From the NCBI GenBank assembly GCA_963921195.1, contig OY992536.1, positions 176,150,995 through 176,214,994 of the forward strand: a stretch of 64,000 nt of DNA, given 5' to 3'. The translations under genes and the position numbers were made by a program. The notes beneath the pieces are model-generated. The model saw only the letters and a program-made list of their open reading frames with translations, ran no database searches and was not told the origin of the DNA. This document shows, one piece after another, positions 10,350-22,731 of the stretch. Within the stretch, counting starts at the first letter, position 1. Each line of letters opens with the position of its first letter. The DNA is from Pegoplata infirma. Its lineage: Eukaryota > Arthropoda > Insecta > Diptera > Anthomyiidae.

Positions 10350-13193
10350 AATTAAATTTAGCACACCCATTTCGTCACTCCATCCTGAAACCGGATATCA
10401 AAAATCCATTTTGTGGGTCTGTCCAAAGGTCACTATACATGCCAATTTTTATCTTTATTAGTCATAAAAGGTTTTAAAATTAGTTGAAATGTTAAAAAAA
10501 CACAATTTTTTCACTTAAATTTTTCCTTATAATTCTCCGTACACATTTTAAATATTAAATCTGATAACATAAGGATGTGATCCATTGTCAATACTTAATG
10601 TTTTACAATTTTCAGCTTCCTTCATCATTAGGGGTTTTAGAAATTGTTTAAATGTTTAAAAACTAAATTTCGCCGTCTATCGCCACTTCCCCTGTTTTAA
10701 ACGCCGAAAATCCGGCTTCGTTACAGATTAAGTATATAAAAACTGAACAAAATTCACAACGTTTTTTTTTTTGTATCCCTTTTACTGGATATCCAGGTCA
10801 GTGTTGATCTTTGCCGTAGTCCGTACCATATGCATCCCAATTTTCATCTTTCTAGGTCTAAGGTGTCTTCAAAATTAGTTAAAATATTAAAACATAATTT
10901 TTTCCCCGCCCATTTCTTCTCTTAATTCTATGTCTACAATCCAAAATTTTTAAATCTGACTACTTTAGGAGTACTATACTCGTATCCACGCCCTTTTTTC
11001 CTGTTAATTCTCCGTCCACAGTCCAAAAATTCTGTATGACTACTTTAAAATATGCTCTAGGTTCGTAGGTCATTAGTGCTTTAAAGTTAGTTAAACTAAA
11101 AAAATAAAACACAATATCGCCTTGCCCCTTTTTCCTCTTAATTCTCCGTCTACATCACAAAAATGTTAAATCGGACTACTTTAGAATATTCTTCATAGTT
11201 ATGATTACATGTTAGGGAATTTTCAGCATCCTAATTTATTGAGAGGGAGCTTAAAAATACTCTTAAATGTTAAAAAAAATAATTTTGCCAAGTCCACTTT
11301 TTCTCGTAATTCGCCGCCCAAAGGCAAAAATCCGGATTCGTAAGAATCTGTCCCTGGTGTTTTACTATATACATGCCAATTTTAAGCTTTTAAGTCCATC
11401 AATGGGATTCAAAAGACGCTGGATACACAAAAAATAAGAGAAACACAAAAACTAAATTATATATACAGAAAATAAATGGAAATAAATTTACCACGCCACT
11501 TTGCCCTTATTATTCTCCACCCATAAACTGGATATCAAAAATCCAGGACAGTGTTGATCTTCCCCATGAAGCCTACTATATACATGGCAATTTTCATCTT
11601 CCTATGGCATTGGGGGTCTTCAAATTTGTTAAAATATAAAAAACCACGATTTTTCCACGCCCCTTTTATCTTTTAATTCTCCGTCCACAGTCGAGAAATT
11701 TTAAATCCGATTGCTGCAGGATATACTACATCGTTAGCATAGATGGGAATTTTTCATTACCATTGAAATTTAATTACCATTGGTTGATATCAATGGTAAT
11801 GAAAAAATTTTCATTACCATTTAATGGTAATTAAATTTTTTTAATTGGAAAAATAATTACTAATGGTAATGAAATGCACCAATTGTTGAAAAACACCCAA
11901 TTATAATTGGTTTCAAAACCATTGGTTGGCACATTTTTGTTTTTTTGAAAAGTTATAAATTTAAACATCAAAGTATGTTTTCAAAAAAAATATGAAAATG
12001 TCAAAGACAAAAAACAAAACGCAAATAAAAATTTCAAGTATTGTGTTATACAAAGGCAATCAAATTGTGTTCGATTTATAAAATGTGAAAAACTAAAACA
12101 CCATATAACAAAAAACAACAGATATTTCCAAATATTAACGATTTTGACAACATTGCGACGACTTTTACTAATGGTAATTATTTTTTTTAAGTGATGCCAT
12201 ACCAATGGTAATTATTTTTTTTTTTTAATTTTCATTAGTAATTAAATTGATAAGTAATTTAATTGGTACAATTGATACAACCAATGGAAATGAAAAAAAT
12301 TTCATTACCATTGACATCAATTAAATGGTAATTAAACCATCAATTAATTGGTTCCTTTAATTAATTAGTCCCATCTATGATCGTTAGGACTACATGCTAT
12401 GTATTTTTTGCTTCCTTAAGGGCTTCAAAAGAAGTTAAAATATTAAAAATTCCAATTTTTTCTTTCCCCTTTTTACTTTCAATTCTCCGCCCACAGTCCA
12501 AAATTTTAAAATTCGACTATTTCAGGATATGCTTCATCGATAGGACTATATGATAATAAATTTTCAGCTTCCTAAGTCATTAGAGGACTTTAAAATGAGG
12601 AAAACTGTAAATTTTCATCTTCATGGATCATTGGGGGTCTTCAAATAAGTTAAAATATTAAAAAACACAATTTTGCCACGTCCCTTTTTTTAATTCTCCT
12701 TCCACAGTCTAAAAAATTTAAATCCAATTACATCAGCATATAATCCATTTATAGAACTATATGCTATGCAATTTTCAGCTTCCGTAGTCATTTGGGGGCT
12801 TCAAAGGAAGTAAAAATGTTAAAAAATCCCAATTTTGACACGCCCCTTTTTCGTCTCAATTTTCCATCTACAGTCTAAAAATTTTAAATCAAACTAATCC
12901 AGGATATGCGCCATCGTTAGGACTACATTCTAGGAAATTTTCAGCTTCCTAGGTCATTAGAGGGCTTTAAATTAAGCAAAAATGTCAAAAAATTTAATTT
13001 TGCCACGCCCACTTTTCCGCTTATTTTACCGCCCACAGGCAAAAAATCGAAAATCCGGCTACGTTAGGATCTTCCCCAGGTGTTTTACTATATGCATGCC
13101 AATTTTCAGCATTGTAGCTCATCAGTGGGATTCAAAAAGCTCTGGATAGACAAAAAAAGAGGAACACACAAATAGGGAAATTATATATATAGA
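10350..13193 (-). mobile_element. Second Helitron-like element, opposite orientation, with diverged tandem repeats
   Basis: Read on the minus strand, it begins at 13193 with TCTATATATATAATTTCCC after an A, another Helitron-style 5' end. It contains about ten diverged repeats spaced about 140-210 bp (plus-strand landmarks: CACGCCCCTTTTTCCTC, AATTCTCCGTCCACAGTC, AGGATATGCTCCATCGTTAGG, TTTTCAGCTTCCTAAGTCATT). One repeat is broken by a hAT MITE at 11738-12379. The far border near 10350 is uncertain because I could not identify a hairpin-CTRR terminus. Confidence 0.45.
11738..12379. mobile_element. 8-bp-TSD MITE with ATTACCAT repeats
   Basis: Exact 8-bp duplication ATCGTTAG at 11730-11737 and 12380-12387, fitting the hAT preference nTnnnnAn. 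Termini are CATAGATGGGA and its complement TCCCATCTATG (left GGGA, right TCCC). The ends are packed with ATTACCAT/ATGGTAAT motifs in both orientations. The target word CATCGTTAGGACTACAT occurs uninterrupted in the sister repeat at about 12912-12928, an empty-site control. CATAG departs from YARNG at position 3, so the superfamily call rests on duplication length. Confidence 0.8.
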
Positions 13194-13205
13194 TGTTTTT
13201 CTTAG

Positions 13206-14535
13206 GAGGAACCTTTTATAAAAAGTACCTTTTATAAAATGTACCTTTTATAAAACGTACCTTTTATAAAAAGTACCTTTTTTAAAAAGTACCTTTTCTA
13301 AAAAAGTACCTTTTATAAAAAGTACCTTTTATAAAAAGTACCTTTTATAAAAAGTACCTTTTATAAAAAGTACCTTTTATAAAAAGTACCTTTTATAAAA
13401 AGTACCTTTTATAAAAAGTACCTTTTATAAAAAGTACCTTTTATAAAAAGTACCTTTTATAAAAAGTACCTTTTATAAAAAGTACCTTTTATAAAAAGTA
13501 CCTTTTATAAAAAGTACCTTTTATAAAAAGTACCTTTTACAAAAAGTACCTTTTATAAAAAGTACCTTTTATAAAAAGTACCTTTTATAAAAAGTACCTT
13601 TTATAAAAAGCACCTTTTATAAAAAGTACCATTTATAAAAAGTACCTTTTATAAAATGTACCTTTTACAAAAAGTACCTTTTATAAAAAGTACCTTTTAC
13701 AAAAAGTACCTTTTATAAAAAGTACCTTTTATAAAAAGTACCTTTTATAAAAAGTACCTTTTATAAAAAGTACCTTTTATAAAAAGTACCTTTTATAAAA
13801 AGTACCTTTTATAAAAAGTACCTTTTATAAAAAGTACCTTTTATAAAAAGTACCTTTTATAAAAAGTACCTTTTATAAAAAGTACCTTTTATAAAAAGTA
13901 CCTTTTATAAAAAGTACCTTATATAAAAAGTACCTTTTATAAAAAGTACCTTTTATAAAAAGTACCTTTTATAAAAAGTACCTTTAATAAAAAGTACCTT
14001 TTATAAAAAGTACCTTTTATTAAAAGTACCTTTCATAAAAAGTACCTTTTATAAAAAGTACCTTTTATAAAAAGTACCTTTTATACCTTTTATACCCTTT
14101 AAAAAAGTACCTTTTATAAAAAGTACCTTTTATAAAAAGTACCTTATATAAAAAGTACATTTTTAAAAAAGTACCCTTTATAAAAAGTACCCTTTATAAA
14201 AAGCACCTTCTTTAAAAAGTACCTTTTATAAAAAGTAAAAGGTACCTTTTATAAAAAGTACCTTATATAAAAAGTACCTTTTATAAAAAGTACCTTTTAT
14301 AAAAAAAACCTATTATAAAAAGTACCTTTTATAAGAAGTACTTTTTATTAAAAATACCTTTTATAAAAAGTACCATTTATAAAAAGTACCTTTTACAAAA
14401 TGTACCTTTTGTAAAAATAACTTTTATAAAAAGTACCTTTAATAAAAAGTACTTTTTATAAGAAGTACCTTTTATAAAAAGTACCATTTATAAAAAGTAC
14501 CTTTTACAAAAAGCACCTTTTATAAAAAGTATCTT
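13206..14535. repeat. 16-bp satellite with palindromic GTAC core
   Basis: About 80 head-to-tail copies of AAAAAGTACCTTTTAT in roughly 1.3 kb. The unit is close to self-complementary (ATAAAAAGTACCTTTTAT against ATAAAAGGTACTTTTTAT, differing at two symmetrical positions around GTAC). The central 13320-13590 and 13690-13920 runs are nearly homogeneous; both edges decay into variants (GTATC, GTACAT, length changes), as expected for unequal exchange. The similar word AAAAAGTACTTTTTGG in the flanking 145-bp repeats is a plausible source of the unit (inference). Confidence 0.95.
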
Positions 14536-14559
14536 CTAACAAACGTATCAATAATGAAA

Positions 14560-15620
14560 AAATAAAAATAGTACTTATAGTACTTTTTATACACATATCC
14601 TGAAATAATGATCATACAAACTTGATATTTGGAATTTAGGATCCTTAAGTGAAAACAAATTCTGGAAAAAGTAATTTTTGAAATTTCCTTTTCTAAGGGT
14701 GTGGAACGGGTAAAAATTTAAACTTAAGGTACGTTCTAATTTCCGGTAGTAATGGCCCTAGAATCTTGAAATTTGTAATGTAGGATCATTCGGTAAAAAA
14801 ACATTCTGGAAAAATACTTTTTGGAAATTCCGCTTCTTAGTAGGGTAAAATGGCTAAAAAAAGTGTACTTCCGGTAATTTTGATATTTTCTGACGTTGGT
14901 TCTAGAAACTTAAAATTTTGGATGTAAAATTCTTCGGTGAAAACCAAAATTTTTGGAAATTCCGTTTCTTAACGGGGTTAAAAAAGTACACTTTTTGTAC
15001 TTTTAATATTTGCTGAAATAATATTCCTAGATAATTGGAATTTGTAATGTAGGATCCTTCGGTGAAGAAAAAACATACTGGAAAAAGTAATTTTTGGAAA
15101 TTCCGTTTCTAACGGGGGTAATAAAATGTAATTTTGGTACTAATTTTTTTTGTTCCTACAATAATTGTCATAGAAGCTTGAATTTTGGAATGTGGGGTCC
15201 TTCGGTGAAAAAAACAATCTTCTATGCTAAAGTATTTTTAAAAGATTCAGTTTCTAGAGGTGTAGAAAAGTGTTTTTTTATACTTTTTATACTTCTTGAA
15301 ATAATGATCCTAGGCAGTGAAAATTTGAATGCCGTATTCTTTAGTGAAAAAATATTTTGGAAAAGTACTTTTTGGAAATTCAGTTTCTAAGTGTCGTAAA
15401 GGGCATAAAAAAGTGTAAGTTTGGTACTTTTTATATATCTTGAAATAACGGTTCAGAAAAAAAAGGTTTTTGGAAAATGTAATTTTATGTGGAAAAGGTG
15501 GCAAATGGTTATTTGTACCTATCTAACTATTATAGCCTAGAAACTCCAAATTTGACGTGCAGTATCCTCCAGCCGAAATAACACCCAAGAGATGGACAGG
15601 ATAAAAAGGGGTACCTTAAT
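14560..15620. repeat. Continuation of the ~145-bp repeat array, diverged
   Basis: Beyond the satellite, the words from the left array recur in the same order and orientation but more diverged: CTTGAAATTTGTAATGTAGG, ATCCTTCGGTGAAAAAAACA, TCTGGAAAAAGTA, GGAAATTCCGTTTCTAA. This suggests the Helitron-like block and satellite at 10.2-14.5 kb sit inside one original array. Frames at 15094 and 15310 are shadows of the repeat. Confidence 0.65.
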
Positions 15621-16110
15621 TGGTACAATTGGTGTACAATGGTATATTTATATCTGTAAGAAATATACAATAGCACTTTTTATTTCTGTAACGCATATTA
15701 TATGGAGAGAAATGAAACTTGCATGGAGATTGAATTGGAAATGAAATGGAGTAGAACGGGGAACGAAATGGAATAGAGCGGGGAACAATATAGAATGATA
15801 CTTTTTACTAAAATTTTTCGTATCAAACTTTTTAACTCCATATTTTTTCTCTTTATATGTTTTTTTACCGAACATTTTTTTTATTCCAATTTCTTTTTTC
15901 ACTGAAATATTTATTCACTCAAGATCCAAAATCCCGATATAATACTCAAAAATTGTCAAAATCTTTTTCACCGGAACGCACATGACAACGTACCACCAAA
16001 ATTATTCAAATTTTATTGTTTAAGTTCTTCAATGAAATATTATTTTATGAAAGACTTAAACGTCAACAATTAAATAAAACAAGGAATACATATGAGTCAT
16101 TTTTTACATT
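15621..16110. other. Short unclassified stretch with GGAACGGGGAACGAAATGG words
   Basis: Contains a purine-rich run (GAAATGGAGTAGAACGGGG, GGAATAGAGCGGGGAAC) near 15740-15790 whose complement resembles 62575-62625 (CCCGTTTCACTCCTCTTCG, TTTCCCGTTCTATTCCG), so it belongs to a dispersed repeat. Nothing else recognised. Confidence 0.4.
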
Positions 16111-16480
16111 TTACGAAAAAAAGTTTCGTACTTTTTTTTTCGTAAAATACACGAAAGTTGACTACATAGTACAAAAAACTTTAGTACTGAATTTCGTATT
16201 TTTACGAAAGTAACGAAAATGATTAGTAAATATTTTTTTCGTAATATTTACGAATGTTGACTACATATTACGAAAAAAAATTTGTAAAAACTTTTGTAAT
16301 TTTACGAAAGTAACGAAAAAAGAATATAAATGGATCTTTCGTAAAATATACGAATGGTGACTACATATTACAAAAAAAAAGTGTACATACTTTCGTATTT
16401 TTACGAAAATAAAAGTGGACTTTTATATTACGAAAAAAAAATAACCAAGAATTTTAAATTTTACGAAACTAATGAAAAAA
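16110..16480. repeat. TTTCGTAAAATATACGAAA repeat cluster
   Basis: Several copies, spaced about 90 bp, of TTTCGTAAAATATACGAAAG-like palindromes, each followed by TTGACTACATA or GTGACTACATATTAC, then TTTTACGAAAGTAACGAAAA. It looks like a diverged tandem or subterminal repeat of a MITE related to the 17290-18090 sequences. The apparent ORF at 16016-16213 runs through these palindromes and is not coding. Confidence 0.6.
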
Positions 16481-16529
16481 GAAGAATTCTTTAAATGCAT
16501 GCTTAAAGGGTGTTTTTATGCTCTCCAAC

Positions 16530-16720
16530 TACAGTATTGGGGTACACTCACTTTGTCATTCCGTGTGCAACGCTTCGAAATAACGGTCGGGGACCCCATA
16601 AATTATATATTTTTTATTGATCCATGATAGATTCTAAGGCATTCTATTAATGTCCGTCTTTATAAAACACGTATACCATCCAAAATAAAAATGCTAGACT
16701 CCTGAAGTTTAGCACGAACA
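16530..16720 (+). repeat. Diverged DINE-1/mini-me-like fragment
   Basis: Carries the recognisable order TTTGTCATTCCGTGTGCAACG, ATAACGGTCGGGGACCCCATA, GATTCTAAGGCATTCTA, AATGTCCGTCT, matching intact copies at 40.7-42.3 kb. The microsatellite has shrunk to one unit. The downstream 3' hairpin is not recognisable. Confidence 0.55.
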
Positions 16721-17393
16721 AGTCTTTTGGTCATCAGCAGGTTAATTTCGTATTTGGGCAAAAAAGTTTCCCCTTAAAGAAATAAACCAACCTCTCAAAA
16801 ACGCAATTTTTAAGTGTTTTTTTGCGTTTTTGTTCAACAAATGTAACATTTTTATGTCAAAAAAAATTAAAGTACTGTGCTTCTACCCAGGGGATTAGAA
16901 AATGTCTTGTGGTCGTGGGTATAAAGAATTAATTTCAACTCTGATAATTTTTTTACATATTTGGGGTATAAAAGATTCGGCACAGCTGAATTTAGAGCTC
17001 TCACTTGGTTTTTATTTATTTTAAGGATCAAATAAAATTTGAGGCTAATCAGATCAAATAAAATTTAAGGCTTGATGATATTAGTTTAAGTTTTACATGT
17101 GGGAGGTGGTCCTCCAAAAAATTATCTCAACTTATCATCCTAAGTTCTTGTAGTGTGAACGTATCCTTAAACGAAATCACTGTAAATAATGAATGAAATC
17201 TTATAAGTCTCTGCTAAGAAGAAACAATTTATTGCTTGGAAATGTTGCTGTCAAAACGTTGAAAACGTAGTTCATATTCACAAGAAAGAATTTTTACATG
17301 TAATTTCGTTTATTTAACGAAATTTTTCGTTATTTTACGAAAGATTTTCGTAAAAAAAATATTTCGTTTATTTTACGAAATAATTTCGTAAAA

Positions 17394-18345
17394 CAAAAAA
17401 ATATTTCGTTTATTTTACGAAAATTTTCGTAAAACACAAAAATTTATTGCGTTTATTTTACGAAATTTTTTTGTAAAATACAAAAACAGTTTCGTTTATT
17501 TTACGAAAAAATTTCGTGCATTTCATACATTGTACGCAAGAATTTCGTGGTGCGAAACAACGAAATTTTTCGTACAATGTACGAACGTTTTCGTACATAT
17601 AACGCAGGATTTTTTTTCGGTGTACAAACACAAAAAATGTCTCAGAATCTAAGACATTTTCTATTGGAAACTTTTTCTACAGGAAAAAACTTTAACCGAA
17701 ACGATTCTACGGCATTTTTCCTCTAGAAAAAGTATTAGATTACAAGACATTTTTCCTATAAAAAAATCTAAGATTCTGAGATATTTTGCCTACAAAAAAG
17801 TCTCAGATTCAGAAATCTGTGACTTTTATTAAAGGAAAAATATCTTACATATTTTTACTCAGATTTTCAGAAAAAAATATTTCGTTTATTTTACGAAAAT
17901 TTTCGTAAAACACAAAAATTTATTGCGTTTATTTTACGAAATTTTTTTGTAAAATACAAAAACAGTTTCGTTTATTTTACGAAAAAATTTCGTGCATTTC
18001 ATACATTGTACGCAAGAATTTCGTGGTGCGAAACAACGAAATTTTTCGTACAATGTACGAACGTTTTCGTATATATAATGCAGGATTTTTTTTTGGTGTA
18101 CAAACACTAAAAATGTCTCAGAATCTAAGACATTTTCTATAAGAAACTTTTTCTACAGGAAAAAACTTTAACCGAAACGATTCTACGGCATTTTTCCTCT
18201 AGAAAAAGTATCAGATTACAAGACATTTTTCCTATAAAAAAATCTAAGATTCTGAGATATTTTGCCTACAAAAAAGTCTCAGATTCAGAAATCTGTGACT
18301 TTTTCTAACGGAAAAATATCTTACATATTTTTACTCAGATTTTTA
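17394..18345. repeat. Recent tandem duplication of ~476 bp
   Basis: Positions 17394-17869 are repeated at 17870-18345 with few differences (offset 476 bp). The unit contains TTTCGTTTATTTTACGAAA palindromes, a GTACAATGTACGAACGTTTTCG block, and the first part of a TCAGA-type array. The high similarity compared with the decayed repeats around it suggests it is one of the youngest events here. Confidence 0.85.
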
Positions 18346-19789
18346 GATTTCTCCGAGTCTGGGACTTTTTCTAAAGAAAAAATATCTCAGAATTTGAGAT
18401 TTTTCTTTAAGAAAAAGTCTCAGAATCTGAGACTTTTCCTATAGAAAAAATGTCTCAGAATCCGAAAATTTTTATATAGGAAAAAAAACTCGGAATTTTT
18501 TTATAGAAAAAATGTATCGGAATCGGATACTTTTTTATAGAATAAATGTTTCAGAATCGGAAACTCTTTCAAAGAAAAAAATTATTTGAACAGAAGGGGC
18601 TTTTTAAATTTAATTATTTTGTGTATGACGATGCCCAAAACATTTTTTTTTTCATGCGAAACATTTTTTTTCACCGGTGAACAACTTACGGGCCTTTATA
18701 TGAAAAATCTCTCAGACCCTGGTAATTTTTCTAAACAAAAAATGTCTCAGAATCTGAGGCATTTTTGAAAATCTGAGACTTTTTCTTTATTAAAAATATC
18801 TTGAAAACTGAGACTTTTCTTTGGGAAAAGGTCGTGGAATCTGAAACTTTGTCTTTAGGCAAATTGTTTTAGAATGAAGTTTTGTAAATCCAAAACTCCT
18901 CAGGAAAATCCATAATTTACTTTGTATATATATGTAAGTTAGATTAAACTATTATTATTTATTAAATTTAAGTCAAAAAATTTTTTCGTTAAAAAAGAAT
19001 ACATTGAGCTAAAATTAAAATCATTAATTTAAAGCTAACATTTAGTTAAAAAAAAAAAAACTATAAATTTAATTTAGTTCAATAGTTTTGATAATTTTTG
19101 TTTCTAACTTTCAAACTATTTTAGGTTAAGTCTGTTTTCCTATTTGGTTTTTTCTACTTTTTCCCCTTATTTATTTTTTGCTACCACATTTTATGTTGAT
19201 GACCATTTTTATAAACTCAACGATCCTAAACATTTAAAGAATTTATTTTTTGCCAAATGGTCGTAAATTATAAAACTTGGCGAAAACTTTTGAATTTAAC
19301 ACACACATTAAAAATTGCGTTTAAAAAAAAGAAACTACAACTAAACGAAACAAAATGTTTTTGTAGACGTATGAAAGTTTGTGAGTAAGTTTGTGAGTAA
19401 GTGTGTGTGCTTTAAACAAAATAAGAAACATACCAAACTGTGTATAAATGTTACTTTAATATGGCTCCTATTTATCTGATGTAACTATTATGTGTGATTT
19501 TTTGTTGCTTTTTTTATTTTTTGTTTGCCGTTAACTATTTATCAAACTAGTAATAAACTTGGTCATGTGTTATATTAGAAAATTTTTAGAAATTGCCTTT
19601 TCTACTACTAACCAACTTGGGCACTCCAAAAAAAACAAACACACACACACTTACTCAAAACACACATTCACTTGTTTTGGTAAATACCCAATAGACAAAC
19701 CTCTAAAAACCCCTTGAAAAATAAAATCTCATACTTTATAATATGTACTTTGTACACAACAAACAAACACACGCACACACTTATTTACT
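17631..19789. repeat. Large duplicated segment, copy A, right part
   Basis: Collinear with 25262-29165, allowing for insertions on either side. Shared landmarks: AAACTTTTTCTACAGGAAAAA, the TCAGA array, GAACAGAAGGGGC, CTAACATTTAGTTAAAAAA, CCACATTTTATGTTGATGACC, GCCAAATGGTCGTAAATTA, TTGGGCACTCCAAAAAA, TACCCAATAGACAAACCTC and a CA-rich run. It stops at 19789, exactly where the 2.9-kb foldback begins. The 71-codon frame in copy B (28496-28711) is broken in copy A, so it is not a conserved gene. Confidence 0.8.
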
Positions 19790-22731
19790 GACTGGTTCCA
19801 TTTAAAATAGCATAGGCAATTAGCCGATGGTGGTTCAATTTATCCAAAAATTAACATATCGATTCTTCTGATTTTTATTGAATTTCGGTTTTTGTTATTT
19901 AGTCAAAATTGTGAATAGTTCGCGCTTTATCGCTGTTCAAAGTTGGTATTTTGCCACAATTTTATGAGAAATACATAATGTTTAAATGATCGTATCTTTG
20001 GAACGCATCATCCGATTATCACGAAATAAAGCGCAAAATAATGGTTATGTCCTGTACTTAAAATACAATTTTGAAAAAGGATAGGATGTTTAGCAAAAAG
20101 TATATTAAAATTAAAAAAATGTCCTTAATTTGCAAATATCTCAAAATGCGTATCTTTAATTTTTCTTTATTTTTTTGCACATATAGCCCAAAATATACTT
20201 AACAACATATGCAAATCACAAATTGGGGTGATAAGCGGTTTAATTGTAAACGCGGTTTCATGAAACGCCTTATTGATTTTTGTTAATAACTTTCGTTTAC
20301 AAATGAAAAACAATTTGTGCGCACTAACCGCGAATAATTTTTTTATATGTATTTTTGATCGCTAAACTCAAAAATTTCATTAAAACAACATTTCGCGAAT
20401 ACATTTTTGTTAAATGAATTTTTTAGCGTTTTTTGGAGGTATTTTAACTATTTTGCTTATATCTTAAGTTCTGTTTATCGGATCTTCTCGCAATAAAAAC
20501 CAAACTAAAGATAATAGAATTTCCAACAAATCCTACATTCATCATTTTTTCATCAGTTCATAGCTTTACGCGTAAACAAATTTTTTTGCGTTATTTGGAG
20601 GTATTTTGACTATTTTTCTTATATCTTGAGTTACGTTTATCTGATCCTTCCGAAATAAGAACCAAATTAAAGACAATCAAATTTCCAACAAATCCTACAT
20701 TCATCATTTATCAGTTCAAAGCTTTCCGTTCAATAGGCAAACATATGACTAAAATAAGTTTTTTGATTAACAAATCATTTAAAAAAAAGTTTAAGAAATA
20801 GAAATCTTTGCAATTTATTACATCTTTTTATTTATCTGCAAAGCCTGAACATTTAGAAATATAATAAAGTTGATTTGATGAAAATCTATAGGTTTACTCC
20901 GAAGTTATCACAAATTTTATGAATATACATCATAAAATACAAAAAAAAAAATGATAATGTTTTACAATTTCTGTTTTTAAAATTTTTAAAAAAATGAGCT
21001 TTGTTAATAAAAAATAATTTTTCCATGTTTGCCTATTGCGCGTAAAGTTATGAACTGACATAAAAATAATGAATGAAGGATTTGTTGAAAATTTTATTGT
21101 CTTTCTTATTGCGAAAAGATCAGATGAATGGAACTCAAGATATAAGAAAAATAGTCAAAATACCTCCAAATAACGCTAAAAAAATTATTTGCGCGTAAAG
21201 CTATGAACTGATGAAAAAATGATGCATGTAGGATTTGTTGGAAATTTGATTATCTTTAGTTTGGTTGTTATTGCGAGAAGATCAGATAAACAGAACTTAA
21301 GATATAACTAGTGTTTGGGAATTCCCGGACTTTTCAATTTCCCGGGAAACGGGAAAAAAATAATTTATTTCCCGGGATTCCCGGGAATCCCGGGAAATTT
21401 TCATTATTAATGTAAATCATAAAAAACATTAAAATTTGATTATCTTTTTATTAAAAACAGTTTTATTAGAGATAAACAATTAATTAAAACATAAAAAATC
21501 AAAACATAAAAGTTAAAAATCCTGAAATACAATAAAACAAAACAAAAAAAATATTGCAACTTTTTCCTTCACAAAAAATCGCAAAAAATAGCTAAAAATC
21601 GCAAAAAAATTTAAAACTGCGTTATTCGAGAAAAAACTAATATATTTGGCAGCACTTTTAATATTTATTCTGGAAATGTTAATTCTAGGTTCAAAACTTT
21701 TATATTTTTTTGACAGTCTTAGCAAAATTATCATTAACCGACGTATATTTTTTGACTTTTTAAGTTTTTTCATGATATTTACATACTTTTTACACTTGGT
21801 CAGTTTTCCTATGAATATATATTTGCACTGTTCTTCCAAATAGAAAAAATACAAAAAATATCAAATGTAATTATACCTGTATGTAAAAAAAATGGTAAAA
21901 ATTAAAGTAAAATAAACGTTTTTATGTAAAAAGTTTTATTTTAAAAAATTCCCGGATTTCCCGGGAAAAATTAAAAAAATTCCCGGGAATTCCCGTCAGT
22001 ATTTTCCCGGGAATTCCCGGGAAATCCGACCCGGGAATTCCCGGATCCCAAACACTAGATATAACCAAAATAGTTAAAATACCTCCAAAAAACGCTAAAA
22101 AATTCATTTGACAAAAATGTATTCGCGAAATGTTGTTTTAATGAAATTTTTGAGTTTAGCGATCAAAAATACATATAAAAAAATTATTCGCGGTTAGTGC
22201 GCAGAAATTGTTTTTCATTTGTAAACGAGAGTAATTAACAAAAATCAATAAGGCGTTTCATGAAACCGCGTTTACAATTAAAGCGCTTATCACCTCAATT
22301 TGGGATTTGCATAAGTTGTTAAGTACATTTTGGGCTATATGTGCAAAAAAATAAAGGAAAATTAAAGATACGCATTTTGAGATATTTGCAAATCAAGGAC
22401 ATTTTTTTAATTTCAATATCCTTTTTGCTAAGCATCCTATCCTTTTTCAAAATTCTATTTTAAGTACAGGACATAACCATTATTTTGCGCTTTATTTCGT
22501 GATAATCGGATGATGCGTTCCAAAGATACGGTCATTTAAACATTATGTATTTCTCATAAAATTGTGGCAAAATACCAACTTTGAACAGCGATAAAACGCG
22601 AACCATTCACAATTTCGACTAAATAACAAAAACCGAAATTCAATAAAAATCAGAAGAATGGATATGTTAATTTTTGGATAAATTGAACCACCATCGGCTG
22701 ATTGCCTATGCTATTTTAAATGGAACCAGTC
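19790..22731. mobile_element. 2.9-kb foldback element
   Basis: Long imperfect palindrome. The left arm starts GACTGGTTCCATTTAAAATA and the right arm ends with its complement at 22731; arms of about 1 kb converge on a spacer near 20880. Each arm contains two direct repeats of about 150-180 bp (words GCGTTATTTGGAGGTATTTT, AACAAATCCTACATTCATCA). The right arm has a hAT MITE inserted at 21309-22057. Its left end coincides with the end of duplicated copy A. No target duplication was found (left ACTTATTTACT, right TTCGATAAAC). No ORF. Confidence 0.8.
21309..22057. mobile_element. hAT-type MITE with CCCGGGAATTCCCGGG ends
   Basis: Inverted termini TAGTGTTTGGGAATTCCCGG and the complement of TAGTGTTTGGGATCCGGGAA; TAGTG fits YARNG. 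Exact 8-bp duplication GATATAAC at 21301-21308 and 22058-22065. Subterminal regions are built of CCCGGGAA/TTCCCGGG words, strikingly GC-rich beside the AT-rich core. The facing foldback arm near 20458-20480 keeps the uninterrupted sequence and acts as the empty site. The frame at 21513-21854 has no match to a transposase that I can see. Confidence 0.88.

Noticed and set aside
13206..14535. CRISPR-like array
   Set aside because: Units are contiguous 16-bp repeats with no spacers, in eukaryotic DNA.
21513..21854. 113-codon ORF inside a hAT MITE as a possible transposase
   Set aside because: Lys/Ile/Phe-rich AT-driven sequence with no hAT dimerisation or catalytic motif.
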